Shown in pieces: positions 1-8,192 of a DNA stretch of 64,000 nt. The notes beneath the pieces are model-generated. The model made no database searches, was not told the origin of the DNA, and was given only the letters and a program-made list of their open reading frames with translations. The stretch covers positions 3,968,001 to 4,032,000 of the forward strand of contig OY969418.1 of assembly GCA_963699175.1 (NCBI GenBank), written 5' to 3'. The first letter of the stretch is position 1, and the number at the start of each line of letters is the position of its first letter. The stretch is from JACPYM01 sp963699175 (lineage in GTDB: Bacteria > Acidobacteriota > Blastocatellia > RBC074). The position numbers were made by a program, and so were the translations under genes.

Positions 1-162
1 TGTGATCGCACTGGCTCAACGATAACTGTCGCACGAGTCACAACGGGCAAGTCAACAAGCGCTGCCACTGCGCCGACGCATCGTGGGAACAAGCATCTCG
101 TTGTCAGAGTCAAATCACACCAGTTCAAGACACTGAAAGGATGAAGTGGAGGATCTATCGTT

Positions 163-1350
163 ATGAAGAAGTTGAGCCTTTCGATCATGTCCGCGTTGCT
201 CTTTGCGGCGCTAGCGATCTTACCGAACGTTGCCCGCGCTCAAGACGACCCGAAGGCTGAGTTCGAGCGCGTTTGGTACGACACCTGCTACACCAAAAAG
301 GACAAAGTTAAGTGCTACCAGCTTTCTAAAGAACTGCTGGAAAAATACCCCAGCAGCACTTATGCAAAGAATGCCAAGGGCACTGTTGACCAACAGGATC
401 TCGCTGACCTGTGGGAAAAGTTTCAAGCGGCGCTCAAAGCCTATTATGATGGGCCTGAGGCGGCGAAGCTGGATAGGCTTTTCAGCACCGGCGATGATTT
501 TCTAGCTAAGTCAACGACCTTCCATCATTATGTTGCAGCCCAACAATCCATTGCCGGTGGCAGTGCTGTAATCGGCGAGATTTATAAGGACAAAGATAAG
601 GCCAAAGGCTACGTCGAAAAAGCCCTCAGACTCTTTGACCCTTCCGCGCCCGCCCCGAGCAGCGATGAGGAGAAACAGCATGTCGCGCAATTCCGCGATC
701 AAGTCATTGCGCTCGGCAATCAATATCTGGGCTATTACACCAAAGAGGCAAAAGGCGACCCACAACAAGCGCTTGCCTACCTAGGGAAATCCATCGCCAT
801 CAAATCCAGTGCGAATCCGAGCATCGGTTGGAAAGACCCGAACAATTACTATCTGCGCTCGCAGATCCGCAATGACGAATATGTCAAGCTGAGTGCCGAA
901 TACAAGGCGATGACAGACGATCAGAAGACTGGCGATGCGGGTAAGGAGCTGCTTAAAAAGATCAACGTCGTGGTTGACATGCTGATCGCCGATTACGCAC
1001 GCATGGTCGCCACGGCAAACACTCCGGCCACGAAGCCTATGCAGGATTTCGGACGTGAGTCGTTTAACTCGCTCTGGGGCTACCGCACTGGCGCGCCTGA
1101 GAAGGCAGCGGCTTATTTGAAGAGCTACGAAGCCGACCCGACTATCGCGGATGTCGCCGTCCCCGCGAAGGCTGACACGGCGGAAACCGCTATGCCCAGC
1201 GGCCCGCCAACTACTGGTGGCAACGTTAAGATGGCGGCTGGTGGCAGTGGGGCCCCTGGCTCGACGCCTGGCACCAATGGCACTAAGGCTGCCACCACTA
1301 AAAAAGCAACGACTACCACTACTAAAAAGCCGGTGAAGAGGAAACGCTAA
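163..1350 (+). CDS. Secreted TPR-like protein with Lys/Thr tail
   Basis: A 395-residue protein of unknown function. A signal peptide is clear: basic MKK start, hydrophobic core, and an ARA-QDD cleavage site near residue 26. The middle is mostly helical. The stretch around residues 35-75 (CYQLSKELLEKYPSSTYA) looks like a tetratricopeptide repeat, and a second helical repeat sits near residues 185-215. The last 60 residues are low complexity, rich in Ala, Gly, Thr and Lys, ending in a very basic tail that could touch envelope polymers. The ATG follows a GGAG-type ribosome site. A hairpin terminator follows the stop. TPR assignment is by eye only; export to the periplasm is inferred from the signal peptide. 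Confidence 0.75.
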   Translation: MKKLSLSIMSALLFAALAILPNVARAQDDPKAEFERVWYDTCYTKKDKVKCYQLSKELLEKYPSSTYAKNAKGTVDQQDLADLWEKFQAALKAYYDGPEAAKLDRLFSTGDDFLAKSTTFHHYVAAQQSIAGGSAVIGEIYKDKDKAKGYVEKALRLFDPSAPAPSSDEEKQHVAQFRDQVIALGNQYLGYYTKEAKGDPQQALAYLGKSIAIKSSANPSIGWKDPNNYYLRSQIRNDEYVKLSAEYKAMTDDQKTGDAGKELLKKINVVVDMLIADYARMVATANTPATKPMQDFGRESFNSLWGYRTGAPEKAAAYLKSYEADPTIADVAVPAKADTAETAMPSGPPTTGGNVKMAAGGSGAPGSTPGTNGTKAATTKKATTTTTKKPVKRKR

Positions 1351-1395
1351 GCAGCCTGTCTGTGCCTTCGCTGCGACAGCGCAAGCCATACTCGA

Positions 1396-1431
1396 CGAAA
1401 GCCAGCTCTCCGATGTGGAGGCTGGCTTTCG
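1396..1431 (+). terminator. Hairpin terminator after the secreted protein gene
   Basis: CGAAAGCCAGC pairs perfectly with GCTGGCTTTCG over 11 bp, and an inner CTCC/GGAG adds to it. The U-tract is weak (GTTAT), so termination may be partial. It separates the secreted protein gene from rnc. Confidence 0.6.
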
Positions 1432-1462
1432 TTATGCTAGTACATCGTGGTAAAAATCCCGT

Positions 1463-2461
1463 GTGAGTAACGAAGGAACCGAAGACATTCAACCGACGCC
1501 AGCCTCTTTGACAGCCGCCGCAGGAATCACGGCTGAAACGGCAACTGAGGCAGCCGCGCAGGTGGAAGTTGAAACTATTACTGAAGCTGCGCTCACGCAC
1601 GACGCTTTGCTGACAGAGCTTGAGGGCGTGATTGGCTACGCTTTTCGTGAGCGTGCCCTGCTCCGTCGTGCGCTCACCCACCGCTCTTTTGCCAACGAAC
1701 AAGCCGACCCGCGTCCGCTGCACAATGAAGCCCTGGAGTTTCTCGGCGACGCCGTGCTGGAGTTCCTTATCAGCGCCTGGCTGCTGGAACTTTACCCAAC
1801 ACAAAACGAAGGCACACTCTCCAAACTGCGCGCCTATGCAGTCAGCGCGGTCAATTTGCAAAAGCATGCGGCGCGGCTAGGGCTGGGTAATTACCTGCTG
1901 CTCAATCGCGGTGAGGAGAAGACTGGCGGGCGACACAAGATGGCCTTGCAGGTGGATGCTTACGAAGCTTTGATCGCCGCCATCTATCTCGACGGAGGTA
2001 TCGAAGCCGCCAAGGAGTTTGTGCGGTGCGAATTTGCCAGAACGTTTGCGGCAGTTGATCCGCAAAACCTGGCGATGGCCGATTACAAGACGGCTTTGCA
2101 GGAGCGCCTGCAATCGCTCGGGCTGCCTACGCCGCAATACGCCATCGTCGAGAGCCTGGGGCCGGATCATCATCGCGTCTTTCAGATTGAGTTGCGCGTC
2201 AGCGGGCGTTGCATTGCCACTGGACAAGGTACGACGATTAAGGGTGCGCATCAGGCCGCCGCGCGTACGGCGCTCGATAATCTGCTGGCCGAATTGGAGA
2301 AGCTGAAAGAAATAGAAGAAGCCGAAACCGCGCTTGCCGAAATCGCACCAACCGTCGGCGAGCCTCAATCGGCTGAGGCGGAGTCGGTGCTGACAGAAAT
2401 TCAAACGGCTGAATTCATCGAAGAAGTTGCTGACACGCAGCCGTTGCCCGAACAACCATGA
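1463..2461 (+). CDS. rnc: Ribonuclease III
   Basis: Double-strand RNA endonuclease that processes rRNA precursors and structured mRNAs in the cytoplasm. The family signature NEALEFLGDAVLE lies at residues 88-100, and the second acidic patch EALIAAIYLDGG follows near 165-178. A dsRNA-binding domain spans about 206-274 (DYKTALQERLQSLG to AARTALDNLL). At 332 residues it is about 100 longer than usual: about 45 Ala/Glu-rich residues precede the catalytic domain and an acidic tail of about 55 residues follows. The start is GTG with a poor ribosome site, so a start further in is possible. Its stop overlaps the lepB start (ATGA), which implies translational coupling. Confidence 0.95.
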   Translation: MSNEGTEDIQPTPASLTAAAGITAETATEAAAQVEVETITEAALTHDALLTELEGVIGYAFRERALLRRALTHRSFANEQADPRPLHNEALEFLGDAVLEFLISAWLLELYPTQNEGTLSKLRAYAVSAVNLQKHAARLGLGNYLLLNRGEEKTGGRHKMALQVDAYEALIAAIYLDGGIEAAKEFVRCEFARTFAAVDPQNLAMADYKTALQERLQSLGLPTPQYAIVESLGPDHHRVFQIELRVSGRCIATGQGTTIKGAHQAAARTALDNLLAELEKLKEIEEAETALAEIAPTVGEPQSAEAESVLTEIQTAEFIEEVADTQPLPEQP

Positions 2462-3282
2462 CAGAACAAGAAACCTTCAACACGGCACAAGCCAATACAA
2501 CTTTTCCCGAAGGCTACATGCCGTTTATTTCAACCGCGCCGCAAAAGTCCGTCCTGCGCGAATATTTCGAGCAAGGGCTGATCACCGTGGTGATGGCGCT
2601 CTTTTTGATGACTTTCATCGCGCAGGCAGTGCAAGTGCCGACTGGCTCGATGCAGAACAACATTCACATCGGCGACCATTTCTTCGTCAACAAATTCGTC
2701 TTCGGACGCCCGACGCCCGTGCTGGGCAAGTTGCTGCCGACGCGCGAGATTAAACGCGGCGACATCATAGTCTTCAAATTTCCACAGGATGCCAAAGTCA
2801 ACTACGTCAAGCGTGTCATCGGCCTGCCCGGCGATAAGGTCTTGGTCAAAGGCTCGCGCGTGTTTGTGAACGACAAGGAATTGCCCGAGCAGCGCGTCAC
2901 CATCAACCTGCTCGACAACCGTTATTCGGCGCATCCCGAAATCAAAGTCGCGCCCGCCCCACCCGGCACGCATTACCGCGTCTACTACGACGACCGCGAT
3001 CACGACACGCCTGATTTTGGCTTCGGGTCAGATACCAAGTACGGCGTCAATGAACCGGTGATCGTGCCACCTGACAGCTATTTTGCGATGGGCGATAACC
3101 GCGATAATAGCTTGGACAGCCGCTACTGGGGCTTTGTCCCGCGCAGCAATATCATTGGGCACGCGCTCTACGTTTATTGGTCGTACAACCCGAACGATCC
3201 TGAGACGCAAAGTACCGGCAATAAGATATTGGACATCTTCACGCGCTCGAACTGGAAGCGCACCGGCACTGCGATTAAATAG
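2458..3282 (+). CDS. lepB: Signal peptidase I
   Basis: Membrane-bound serine protease that removes signal peptides from exported preproteins. One N-terminal membrane segment (about residues 40-58) precedes the catalytic serine in VPTGSMQ (Ser64). The catalytic lysine is in NYVKRVIGLPGD (Lys118). The conserved box FAMGDNRDNSLDSR lies near the C-terminus. About 60 residues inserted between the lysine box and that box are Pro/Asp-rich, as in many Gram-negative LepB proteins. The gene is coupled to rnc by a 4-base overlap, a linkage seen in many bacteria. All key residues are present. Confidence 0.95.
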   Translation: MTEQETFNTAQANTTFPEGYMPFISTAPQKSVLREYFEQGLITVVMALFLMTFIAQAVQVPTGSMQNNIHIGDHFFVNKFVFGRPTPVLGKLLPTREIKRGDIIVFKFPQDAKVNYVKRVIGLPGDKVLVKGSRVFVNDKELPEQRVTINLLDNRYSAHPEIKVAPAPPGTHYRVYYDDRDHDTPDFGFGSDTKYGVNEPVIVPPDSYFAMGDNRDNSLDSRYWGFVPRSNIIGHALYVYWSYNPNDPETQSTGNKILDIFTRSNWKRTGTAIK

Positions 3283-3287
3283 CCGTC

Positions 3288-3385
3288 TGGGTGCGCACGC
3301 ATCCGTGCGTGCCAGGCTTCCGGCGTTATCCATTCTGGTTAAGACGTTCAATCCCACACAGCACGCAAGGATGTGTGCGCACCCA
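3288..3385. repeat. 98-bp imperfect palindromic repeat element
   Basis: The arm TGGGTGCGCACGCATCCGTG and onward (3288-3313) is the near-perfect reverse complement of 3360-3385, with two mismatches over 26 bp and a 46-nt centre. It lies between lepB and the next gene and overlaps the longest possible reading frame of that gene, which is one reason to start that gene at 3393. It resembles a REP- or MITE-like mobile palindrome. No second copy is seen in the window. Confidence 0.65.
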
Positions 3386-3392
3386 GGTCAGA

Positions 3393-4613
3393 ATGAGCCA
3401 GCAGTCGAACCATTCAACCCTAGCGAAATCCCTGCCGCTCCTGTTAGTGGCAGGGATTTTCCTCATCTACTACTACTCCAATCCACAGGCCGGGACGTTC
3501 TATGACTACACGCTGCGCATTGCCGTAGCCTTGCTGCACGGCCAATTGGGCGAGACCGAAGCGCCGCCTTCGTGGTTGAGCGAGATGATTCCGCACGAGG
3601 GCAAGTATTATTCAGCTTTTCCGCTCGGCAGCGTGTTGACGATGCTGCCGCTTGCTGTGCTCAAGCGACTACAGTTGATCGAAGCGTTTCCCGGCGTCTT
3701 GCTGGCTGCGCTTTCGGCTGCGCTTGCCGCGTTTTTCTTCTGGCGGCTTTCCGGCAAATATCAGGATGCGACGCCGCGACGCCTGATTTTGGTGCTCTTT
3801 CCGCTGCTGGGCACGTGGATGTGGGCGAATCTGGCTTTCGCCGGGGCGTGGCACGTGGCGCTGGGCGTGGCGGTGGCGGGCCAGTTGGGCGCGCTCTATT
3901 TCACGCTAGTCAGATTCAACCCGCTCGCCACTGGGTTCTGCTTTGCGCTGGCCTTTGGCAATCGCACAGAGATTATTCTGCTGGCGCCGCTGTTTTACTA
4001 TTTACTTTATCGTCACGTAACACAAGCTGAAGCCAAGACCAAACAAACCTTCTGGCGCGCTGCCTTCAGTTTTTCGCTCTTCCCTTTCCTGCTCGGTGTG
4101 GCGACGCTTGCATACAACTATGTGCGCTTCGCTTCGCCACTCGATTTTGGCTACGCGCGGATTCCCGGCGTACTGCAAGAATCATGGTATCAGCACGGCA
4201 TCTTCTCGCTCTACGCGATTCCGCTCAATTTTCAGGAAATGTTACTGACGCCGTGGAAGCGCATTACGACCTATCCTTACCTAGTGCCGACAGGCTTCGG
4301 CGGTTCGATCTTTTTGAGTAGCCCCTATCTGATTTTCTTGTTCCGACGTGGAGCAAAAGACGCGGCGCTCAAATGGCTGGCCTGGGGAGCAATCGTGGCG
4401 CTGACCTTCGTGCTCTGGTGCCACGGCAATCCGGGCGGGTGGCAGTTTTCTTATCGTTACGCGATGGTGCTTTTGCCGTGGATGTTTCTGGTCTTGTTGG
4501 AAACCAGCCCGCGCCGCGTGCCGTGGTATGAAGCACTGTTGCTTGTTTGTTCAATCGCCATCAATGCCTGGAGCACGTTTCTATTTTTGCGCACGGACTA
4601 TATTCGGCCTTGA
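3393..4613 (+). CDS. Polytopic membrane protein, glycosyltransferase-like
   Basis: A 406-residue protein with about ten hydrophobic segments, starting with LAKSLPLLLVAGIFLIYYYS. Layout resembles bacterial ArnT/PMT-type lipid-linked sugar transferases: a soluble loop after the first segment (EMIPHEGKYYSAFPLG), then closely spaced helices. No diagnostic acidic motif was recognised, so the function is open. Start 3393 (ATGAGCCAGC) is preferred over 3291 because the upstream 34 codons lie inside a palindromic repeat. It could share a transcript with rnc-lepB. Confidence 0.7.
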   Translation: MSQQSNHSTLAKSLPLLLVAGIFLIYYYSNPQAGTFYDYTLRIAVALLHGQLGETEAPPSWLSEMIPHEGKYYSAFPLGSVLTMLPLAVLKRLQLIEAFPGVLLAALSAALAAFFFWRLSGKYQDATPRRLILVLFPLLGTWMWANLAFAGAWHVALGVAVAGQLGALYFTLVRFNPLATGFCFALAFGNRTEIILLAPLFYYLLYRHVTQAEAKTKQTFWRAAFSFSLFPFLLGVATLAYNYVRFASPLDFGYARIPGVLQESWYQHGIFSLYAIPLNFQEMLLTPWKRITTYPYLVPTGFGGSIFLSSPYLIFLFRRGAKDAALKWLAWGAIVALTFVLWCHGNPGGWQFSYRYAMVLLPWMFLVLLETSPRRVPWYEALLLVCSIAINAWSTFLFLRTDYIRP

Positions 4614-4616
4614 TGC

Positions 4617-4772
4617 TCAACGCCGCGCTGCACGTTCATAAATTACTTTGCCATCAAAGATTGTCATTTCGACTTTGGCCTTTTCGATCTGCCCCGAATC
4701 AATTTTGAAAATATCGTCAGAGAGCACCGTCAGATCAGCTAGCTTGCCCACTTCGATAGAGCCTTTTAACGG
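4617..4772 (-). pseudogene. 3' fragment of a YtcJ-like amidohydrolase
   Basis: The frame encodes KGSIEVGKLADLTVLSDDIF and on to the stop, the usual C-terminal strand-rich end of metal-dependent amidohydrolases of the YtcJ type. It starts abruptly at the IS982 end, with no start codon of its own. The 5' part of the same gene, also leftward, lies 50 kb away at 55170-56277. About 150-190 residues of the middle appear to be missing from both pieces. So the gene was split by prophage insertion and then lost sequence next to the insertion sequence. Confidence 0.85.
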
Positions 4773-5751
4773 GATTACCGGAAAAAGGTTGATGAGCATA
4801 ACCCTTCAGAAGTAAGAAAAGTGTGACCAAACACCTTACTTCAGGAGGACACTATGCTCATCCAGGAAACCATAAACGAACCCGATACGCTGCTCAAGCT
4901 GCTGGTTAGTCTCGACGACCAACTGCAGGCCTTGCAACCGCAACTTGCCGCCCAACAGTTGCCGCGTGACCGTCGGGGCGGAACAGCGCGCTTGTGCGCC
5001 GCCGAAGTACTGACGATGATGATTTACGGGGCGTGGCTCGGGCTGACCGACAAGGCCAAACTCTACTACTACTTTCAGCGGCACCACTGGGCGGAGTTTC
5101 CGGCCTTGCCCAGTTACAGCAAGTTTGTCGAGGCGACCAACCGCGTCGTACGTGAAGCAGGTGCACTGTTGGGTCAACAGTTGCAAGCCAATCCTGCGGC
5201 ACAACACGGCCACCCCGTGGTCTTGCAAGACTCCACGCCCGTGCCGGTTTGCAAAGTGGCCCGTGCCAAACAGCATCGTACCTTCAAAGAGCACGCGCGC
5301 AAATCGCGCAACGGGAGTGGCTACTGGTATGGTTTCAAACTGCACGTGCAGTGTGATCAGCGTGGGCGTTTATGTGCCGTGCGTTTGACGGCCGCCAACG
5401 TGGATGATCGGCAGTTGCTCGACCCCTTGTGTGAGTGGATCGAGCACGGCATTGTGGTGGGCGACCGCGGTTACATCTCGCAAGCAAGGGCAGAAGAACT
5501 AGGGCGGCGTGGAATCAAGCTCTTCACCCCAAACCGCAAGAACATGAAAAAACTCGCCACGCCGTTCCAAGTAGCGTGTCTGCAAGCCCGGCACCGGGTT
5601 GAAGAGGCGTTCGAATTTCTCAAGTGCTGTTTCGGCCTGATCCGCAGTACACATCGGGCGGATTACGCCTTCGCGATTCACTTGCTGGTGTGTTTACTCG
5701 CCTATTCGCTCTTTAACTTGCTGTTTCAATAAGCACTTTTTCCCGGTAATC
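4773..5751 (+). mobile_element. IS982-family insertion sequence, copy 1
   Basis: The 979-bp element has terminal inverted repeats GATTACCGGAAAAAG (left) and CTTTTTCCCGGTAATC (right) and one transposase gene. A copy of the same length and almost the same sequence sits inverted at 21218-22196. Flanks do not match: amidohydrolase DNA on the left and phage DNA on the right, with no target duplication (GG against GC). That points to an adjacent deletion or exchange between copies rather than a simple insertion here. Confidence 0.9.
4854..5732 (+). CDS. IS982-family transposase
   Basis: A 292-residue DDE transposase that cuts and joins the element ends. The catalytic acids are visible: Asp in VVLQDSTPVPVC, Asp in VVGDRGYIS, and Glu in RHRVEEAFEFLK, with the family landmarks GFKLHVQCDQRG and RKNMKKLA. 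Length is normal for IS982. The frame is intact with a good GGAGG site, so the element may still be active. It differs from copy 2 at only a handful of residues (for example DTLLKLL against DMLLKLL). Confidence 0.93.
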   Translation: MLIQETINEPDTLLKLLVSLDDQLQALQPQLAAQQLPRDRRGGTARLCAAEVLTMMIYGAWLGLTDKAKLYYYFQRHHWAEFPALPSYSKFVEATNRVVREAGALLGQQLQANPAAQHGHPVVLQDSTPVPVCKVARAKQHRTFKEHARKSRNGSGYWYGFKLHVQCDQRGRLCAVRLTAANVDDRQLLDPLCEWIEHGIVVGDRGYISQARAEELGRRGIKLFTPNRKNMKKLATPFQVACLQARHRVEEAFEFLKCCFGLIRSTHRADYAFAIHLLVCLLAYSLFNLLFQ

Positions 5752-5755
5752 GCGT

Positions 5756-6151
5756 TCATAGATTCTCACAAGTTGCACAGCGACAGTTCCTTTGGCCGAT
5801 GTGCTCCCTGAAATATTCTTCCCCGTAGTGGATGGTTATCTCTTCCCCCGGATTGATTTGCTTGGTCGTGTAAATCCATATTTCGCTGCCGTGTATAACA
5901 GCCTCAGCATTCGGGCGGCAGGCGTGATTGATGTACCGCGCTATATTTTTGCGGTCTCGCCCGTCAATAAACCTGCAATTACTGAGAGCGAACTGGAATT
6001 TCCCGCCTAGTGTTTCCGACTCCCTCTTTCCAATGATACGGCCTCTATATTGGACTATCACAGCACCTTGAAGAATGGTATGGGTTGCGACTAAGCCGAG
6101 GCCGGTTTTAGTGCGGCTGACTTTTACTAAGGGGTGAACGTGTTTACTCAC
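5756..6151 (-). CDS. SET-domain protein
   Basis: A 131-residue stand-alone SET domain, the fold of protein-lysine methyltransferases that use S-adenosylmethionine. Visible motifs: GLGLVAT (SET-N), RYINHACRPNAEAV (the NHxxxPN cofactor and knot motif), and ITIHYGEEYF with the closing catalytic tyrosine. A post-SET cysteine cluster CRCATC ends the protein and would bind zinc. It lies at the edge of the phage A remnant, right next to the IS982 end. The substrate is unknown; a phage or host DNA-binding protein is possible. Confidence 0.85.
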   Translation of the reverse strand: MSKHVHPLVKVSRTKTGLGLVATHTILQGAVIVQYRGRIIGKRESETLGGKFQFALSNCRFIDGRDRKNIARYINHACRPNAEAVIHGSEIWIYTTKQINPGEEITIHYGEEYFREHIGQRNCRCATCENL

Positions 6152-6193
6152 AGATGGGGCACCTCACACTTTGGATTTTAGACGGTGGGTGGA

Positions 6194-6475
6194 CTAATTG
6201 CCATCCATCTCATTTCTCGCCGCTTCATTGTTCGCGCTCACCATTTCCCGCAATTCCGCATAAGAAAGGGAGTCCTGCCACGCTTGGTTAAGCTCTCCGC
6301 ACGTTGTTTGGCTTACCAGACGTGCAACAATCTTTTCATTCACTTCACAGCGGAGGGCGATCCACTTATTGGCTTGATAATAATTGGCAAGGAAACTGAG
6401 AAGGGCGAGGATGACGAAGAAGTATTTGATGAGTTTGCGATAGTTTGGCTTAGGGACGTAGTTTTGTATTTGCAT
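6194..6475 (-). CDS. Small phage membrane protein
   Basis: A 93-residue protein with one N-terminal membrane segment (YFFVILALLSFLANYY) and a soluble tail holding two cysteines. It is clearly homologous to the protein at 47327-47602 in prophage B: both carry ARLVSQTTCG, WQDSLSYAEL and end in ARNE-DGN. The pair shows that A and B descend from related phages. Function unknown; the conserved soluble part suggests a specific partner rather than a mere lysis peptide. Confidence 0.75.
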   Translation of the reverse strand: MQIQNYVPKPNYRKLIKYFFVILALLSFLANYYQANKWIALRCEVNEKIVARLVSQTTCGELNQAWQDSLSYAELREMVSANNEAARNEMDGN

Positions 6476-6507
6476 ATAGGTGTTGATAAGGTTGTTTTTG
6501 GTTTGTG

Positions 6508-6681
6508 TTATGATTTATGTATTAAAGCTTGATCTGCTTTGAGATTGCGCTGTGCTATCTGATATAGGTCTTGGAAGTCCAGGCAGGTAATGCAGCCGTC
6601 AATCCCTTTACAATCGTGGCTAATTGGCGTTGTGTTCAGCAGTGGTTGCAACTCCGCCGCTAAGTCCACAAGGGTTTTCAT
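6508..6681 (-). CDS. Small phage protein with Cys pair
   Basis: A 57-residue unknown protein starting MKTLVDLAAELQPLL, with CKGIDGCITCLDF in the middle, a possible small metal site. Its ATG overlaps the stop of the gene before it (ATGA), so the two are translationally coupled. The frame stays open 10 codons further upstream, but coupling favours this start. Confidence 0.6.
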   Translation of the reverse strand: MKTLVDLAAELQPLLNTTPISHDCKGIDGCITCLDFQDLYQIAQRNLKADQALIHKS

Positions 6682-6836
6682 AAAACGAACTTTTCGCACT
6701 GGATGCACCACTCCGCATATTCAATACCGTTAATTTCATCGTTTGCTGCCTGTCTCTGTTCAGTTGTGTGCGTTGAAAGGTGCTCTGCGGGTTTATTGAA
6801 CAGGCCAGCTTCGTATTCGTGCCATCGTTCTTTCAT
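6678..6836 (-). CDS. Small phage protein, 52 aa
   Basis: Starts MKERWHEYEAGLFNKP and ends with CIQCEKFVL, giving a CxxC motif near the C-terminus. Unknown function. It is supported as a gene by its exact 4-base coupling to the next frame and by lying in a compact leftward string of small early-type genes. Confidence 0.5.
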   Translation of the reverse strand: MKERWHEYEAGLFNKPAEHLSTHTTEQRQAANDEINGIEYAEWCIQCEKFVL

Positions 6837-6840
6837 AGAC

Positions 6841-6987
6841 TTATAGCAATTCCTGTTTCTTTAATTCCTTTTTGATTTTCCAGATGTAGATGTAAGAGGC
6901 TCCCGTCTGTTTAGAGACTTCGTGAGGCTTTCGACCTTTTCTAAGAAGCTTCACGATTCGGAGATAGAGTAGTGTTTGTCTACGCAT
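6841..6987 (-). CDS. Small helix-turn-helix protein, phage A
   Basis: A 48-residue basic protein: MRRQTLLYLRIVKLL, then KGRKPHEVSKQTGASYIYIW, a helix-turn-helix like those of Hin/transposase N-termini. A counterpart of the same size and position occurs in prophage B at 46167-46307 (MIRQTKLQQAIIKLL, then NYLYVNRIARKI). Both are transcribed divergently from the MQIGSAEHKA gene, so this may be the switch regulator of the early/late boundary. Regulation is inferred from position. Confidence 0.65.
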   Translation of the reverse strand: MRRQTLLYLRIVKLLRKGRKPHEVSKQTGASYIYIWKIKKELKKQELL

Positions 6988-7100
6988 TGGCTTGCCTGGT
7001 TACTTTTATTACTTTAATAATATTCCTATTGTTATATTCTGTCTAGGGTAGTTATCCCCATATTACTAACTTACCTTTTAATTAAGCCAATAAATCGTAT

Positions 7101-7433
7101 ATGCAAATAGGCTCAGCCGAGCATAAAGCTCCATACATCAAAGACCTCATCAAAGACTATTACAAGAATCTCTGGCAGGACGAACTCTACCTTGAGTTGC
7201 TTCGTGATAATCTCGGAGATAAGCGCAAAGAGATTGCGGAGATTGATTTGAAACTTGAGAAGAAAGAGTACCCGTCCAAGAACGCGGGTGAGAAAGCAAA
7301 ATTTGTTGCCCAAGAAGGATTGAAGGCCATCGAAACGAAAATCGCGAAAGTCGAAGAAAAGATTGCTCACTACTGGCCGAGGCGGATTGCGTCAGTCACG
7401 GAGTATGCTAAGAGCCAGGGGATAGCAGTATAG
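7101..7433 (+). CDS. Coiled-coil phage protein MQIGSAEHKA family, copy A
   Basis: A 110-residue protein with a conserved start (MQIGSAEHKAPYIKDL) and a long charged coiled coil (residues about 30-90). Its counterpart in prophage B (45677-46006) shares the first ten residues exactly and the coiled-coil design, with a more diverged tail. It is the first gene of the packaging module in both phages. Function unknown. Confidence 0.7.
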   Translation: MQIGSAEHKAPYIKDLIKDYYKNLWQDELYLELLRDNLGDKRKEIAEIDLKLEKKEYPSKNAGEKAKFVAQEGLKAIETKIAKVEEKIAHYWPRRIASVTEYAKSQGIAV

Positions 7434-7443
7434 CCACGTATGT

Positions 7444-7695
7444 TCACCCTATATTCTCGACTATGGCTTTAATCTCTTCCAGTTTTTGCTCAATCTCGTC
7501 AGCCTTTGGCAGATTCCGCCACGTTCCATACCGATAGACTTTCGGACTCCGCAAGCCGCTCAGATTAGAAGGTCTGGTCAGCCAGAAAGCCTGTTTGGGA
7601 AGTAAGTTCAATTTCTGACGAGCTGTTGTGTACTCCCTAGTTGTGCCAGCCAGAATGTAGACCCATTCTGTTGTGTCTTGTCCTTGAGGTTTCAT
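7444..7695 (-). CDS. Phage hypothetical protein, 83 aa
   Basis: The protein reads MKPQGQDTTEWVYILAG and later NLPKADEIEQKLEEIKAIVE, a C-terminal helix. It lies opposite to its neighbours, between the coiled-coil gene and the small terminase region. No relative is present in prophage B and no family is recognised. Codon use and an intact frame support it moderately. Confidence 0.45.
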   Translation of the reverse strand: MKPQGQDTTEWVYILAGTTREYTTARQKLNLLPKQAFWLTRPSNLSGLRSPKVYRYGTWRNLPKADEIEQKLEEIKAIVENIG

Positions 7696-7967
7696 CAGCG
7701 CAATATATCACAGCCACTCTACAATCCACAGCGTTTTCCACAAGTCCAGTATTAGCAAAATATATGCGGCATGCTCTCATCATCGATCATGAAGTCCTAA
7801 GTCAGCTAAGCGTATTGTTGCATGGCATTTAGAGAGATTAGAACGGCAACGTATTCAACATAAAAACGAGCCTCGAAGAGTTCAAAACGCAATCATTATG
7901 AGCGCACTTTTCCACAGGCAGATAAAACTTAAAGCAGGCAGAAGCGGCAAAGGCAGAGCTTGTAAAG

Positions 7968-8192
7968 ATGTTTTTGCTTAAGCGAAAGCCCATCTTTGAA
8001 TGCCTGATTGCATTGGCCGAGGCCGGTGATAAAGATGCGCGTAAAGAATTGTTTGAACGAGTTTGGGGAAAGGTGAACAAGCAGATTGATTTGGGCGGTG
8101 AAATTAAACATCAGCTAGATGTCTCAGAAGAAGTCTTTACCGCTATCGTCAAACGAGCGGCAAGCAGTCTTAACAAAGGCAGCACAAAATGA
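7968..8192 (+). CDS. Small terminase-like protein, phage A
   Basis: A 74-residue helical protein (IALAEAGDKDARKELFERVW) directly upstream of and overlapping the large terminase start, the usual place of the DNA-recognition subunit. The text is like the C-terminal half of small terminases of the GGARPGAGR type. A short upstream reading KAGRSGKG lies in another frame, so the true N-terminus may have been lost to a frameshift. It is not homologous to the prophage B counterpart at 45208-45504. Confidence 0.5.
   Translation: MFLLKRKPIFECLIALAEAGDKDARKELFERVWGKVNKQIDLGGEIKHQLDVSEEVFTAIVKRAASSLNKGSTK

Noticed and set aside
781..1389. 202-codon leftward frame opposite the first gene
   Set aside because: It is a shadow of the high-GC coding frame on the other strand.
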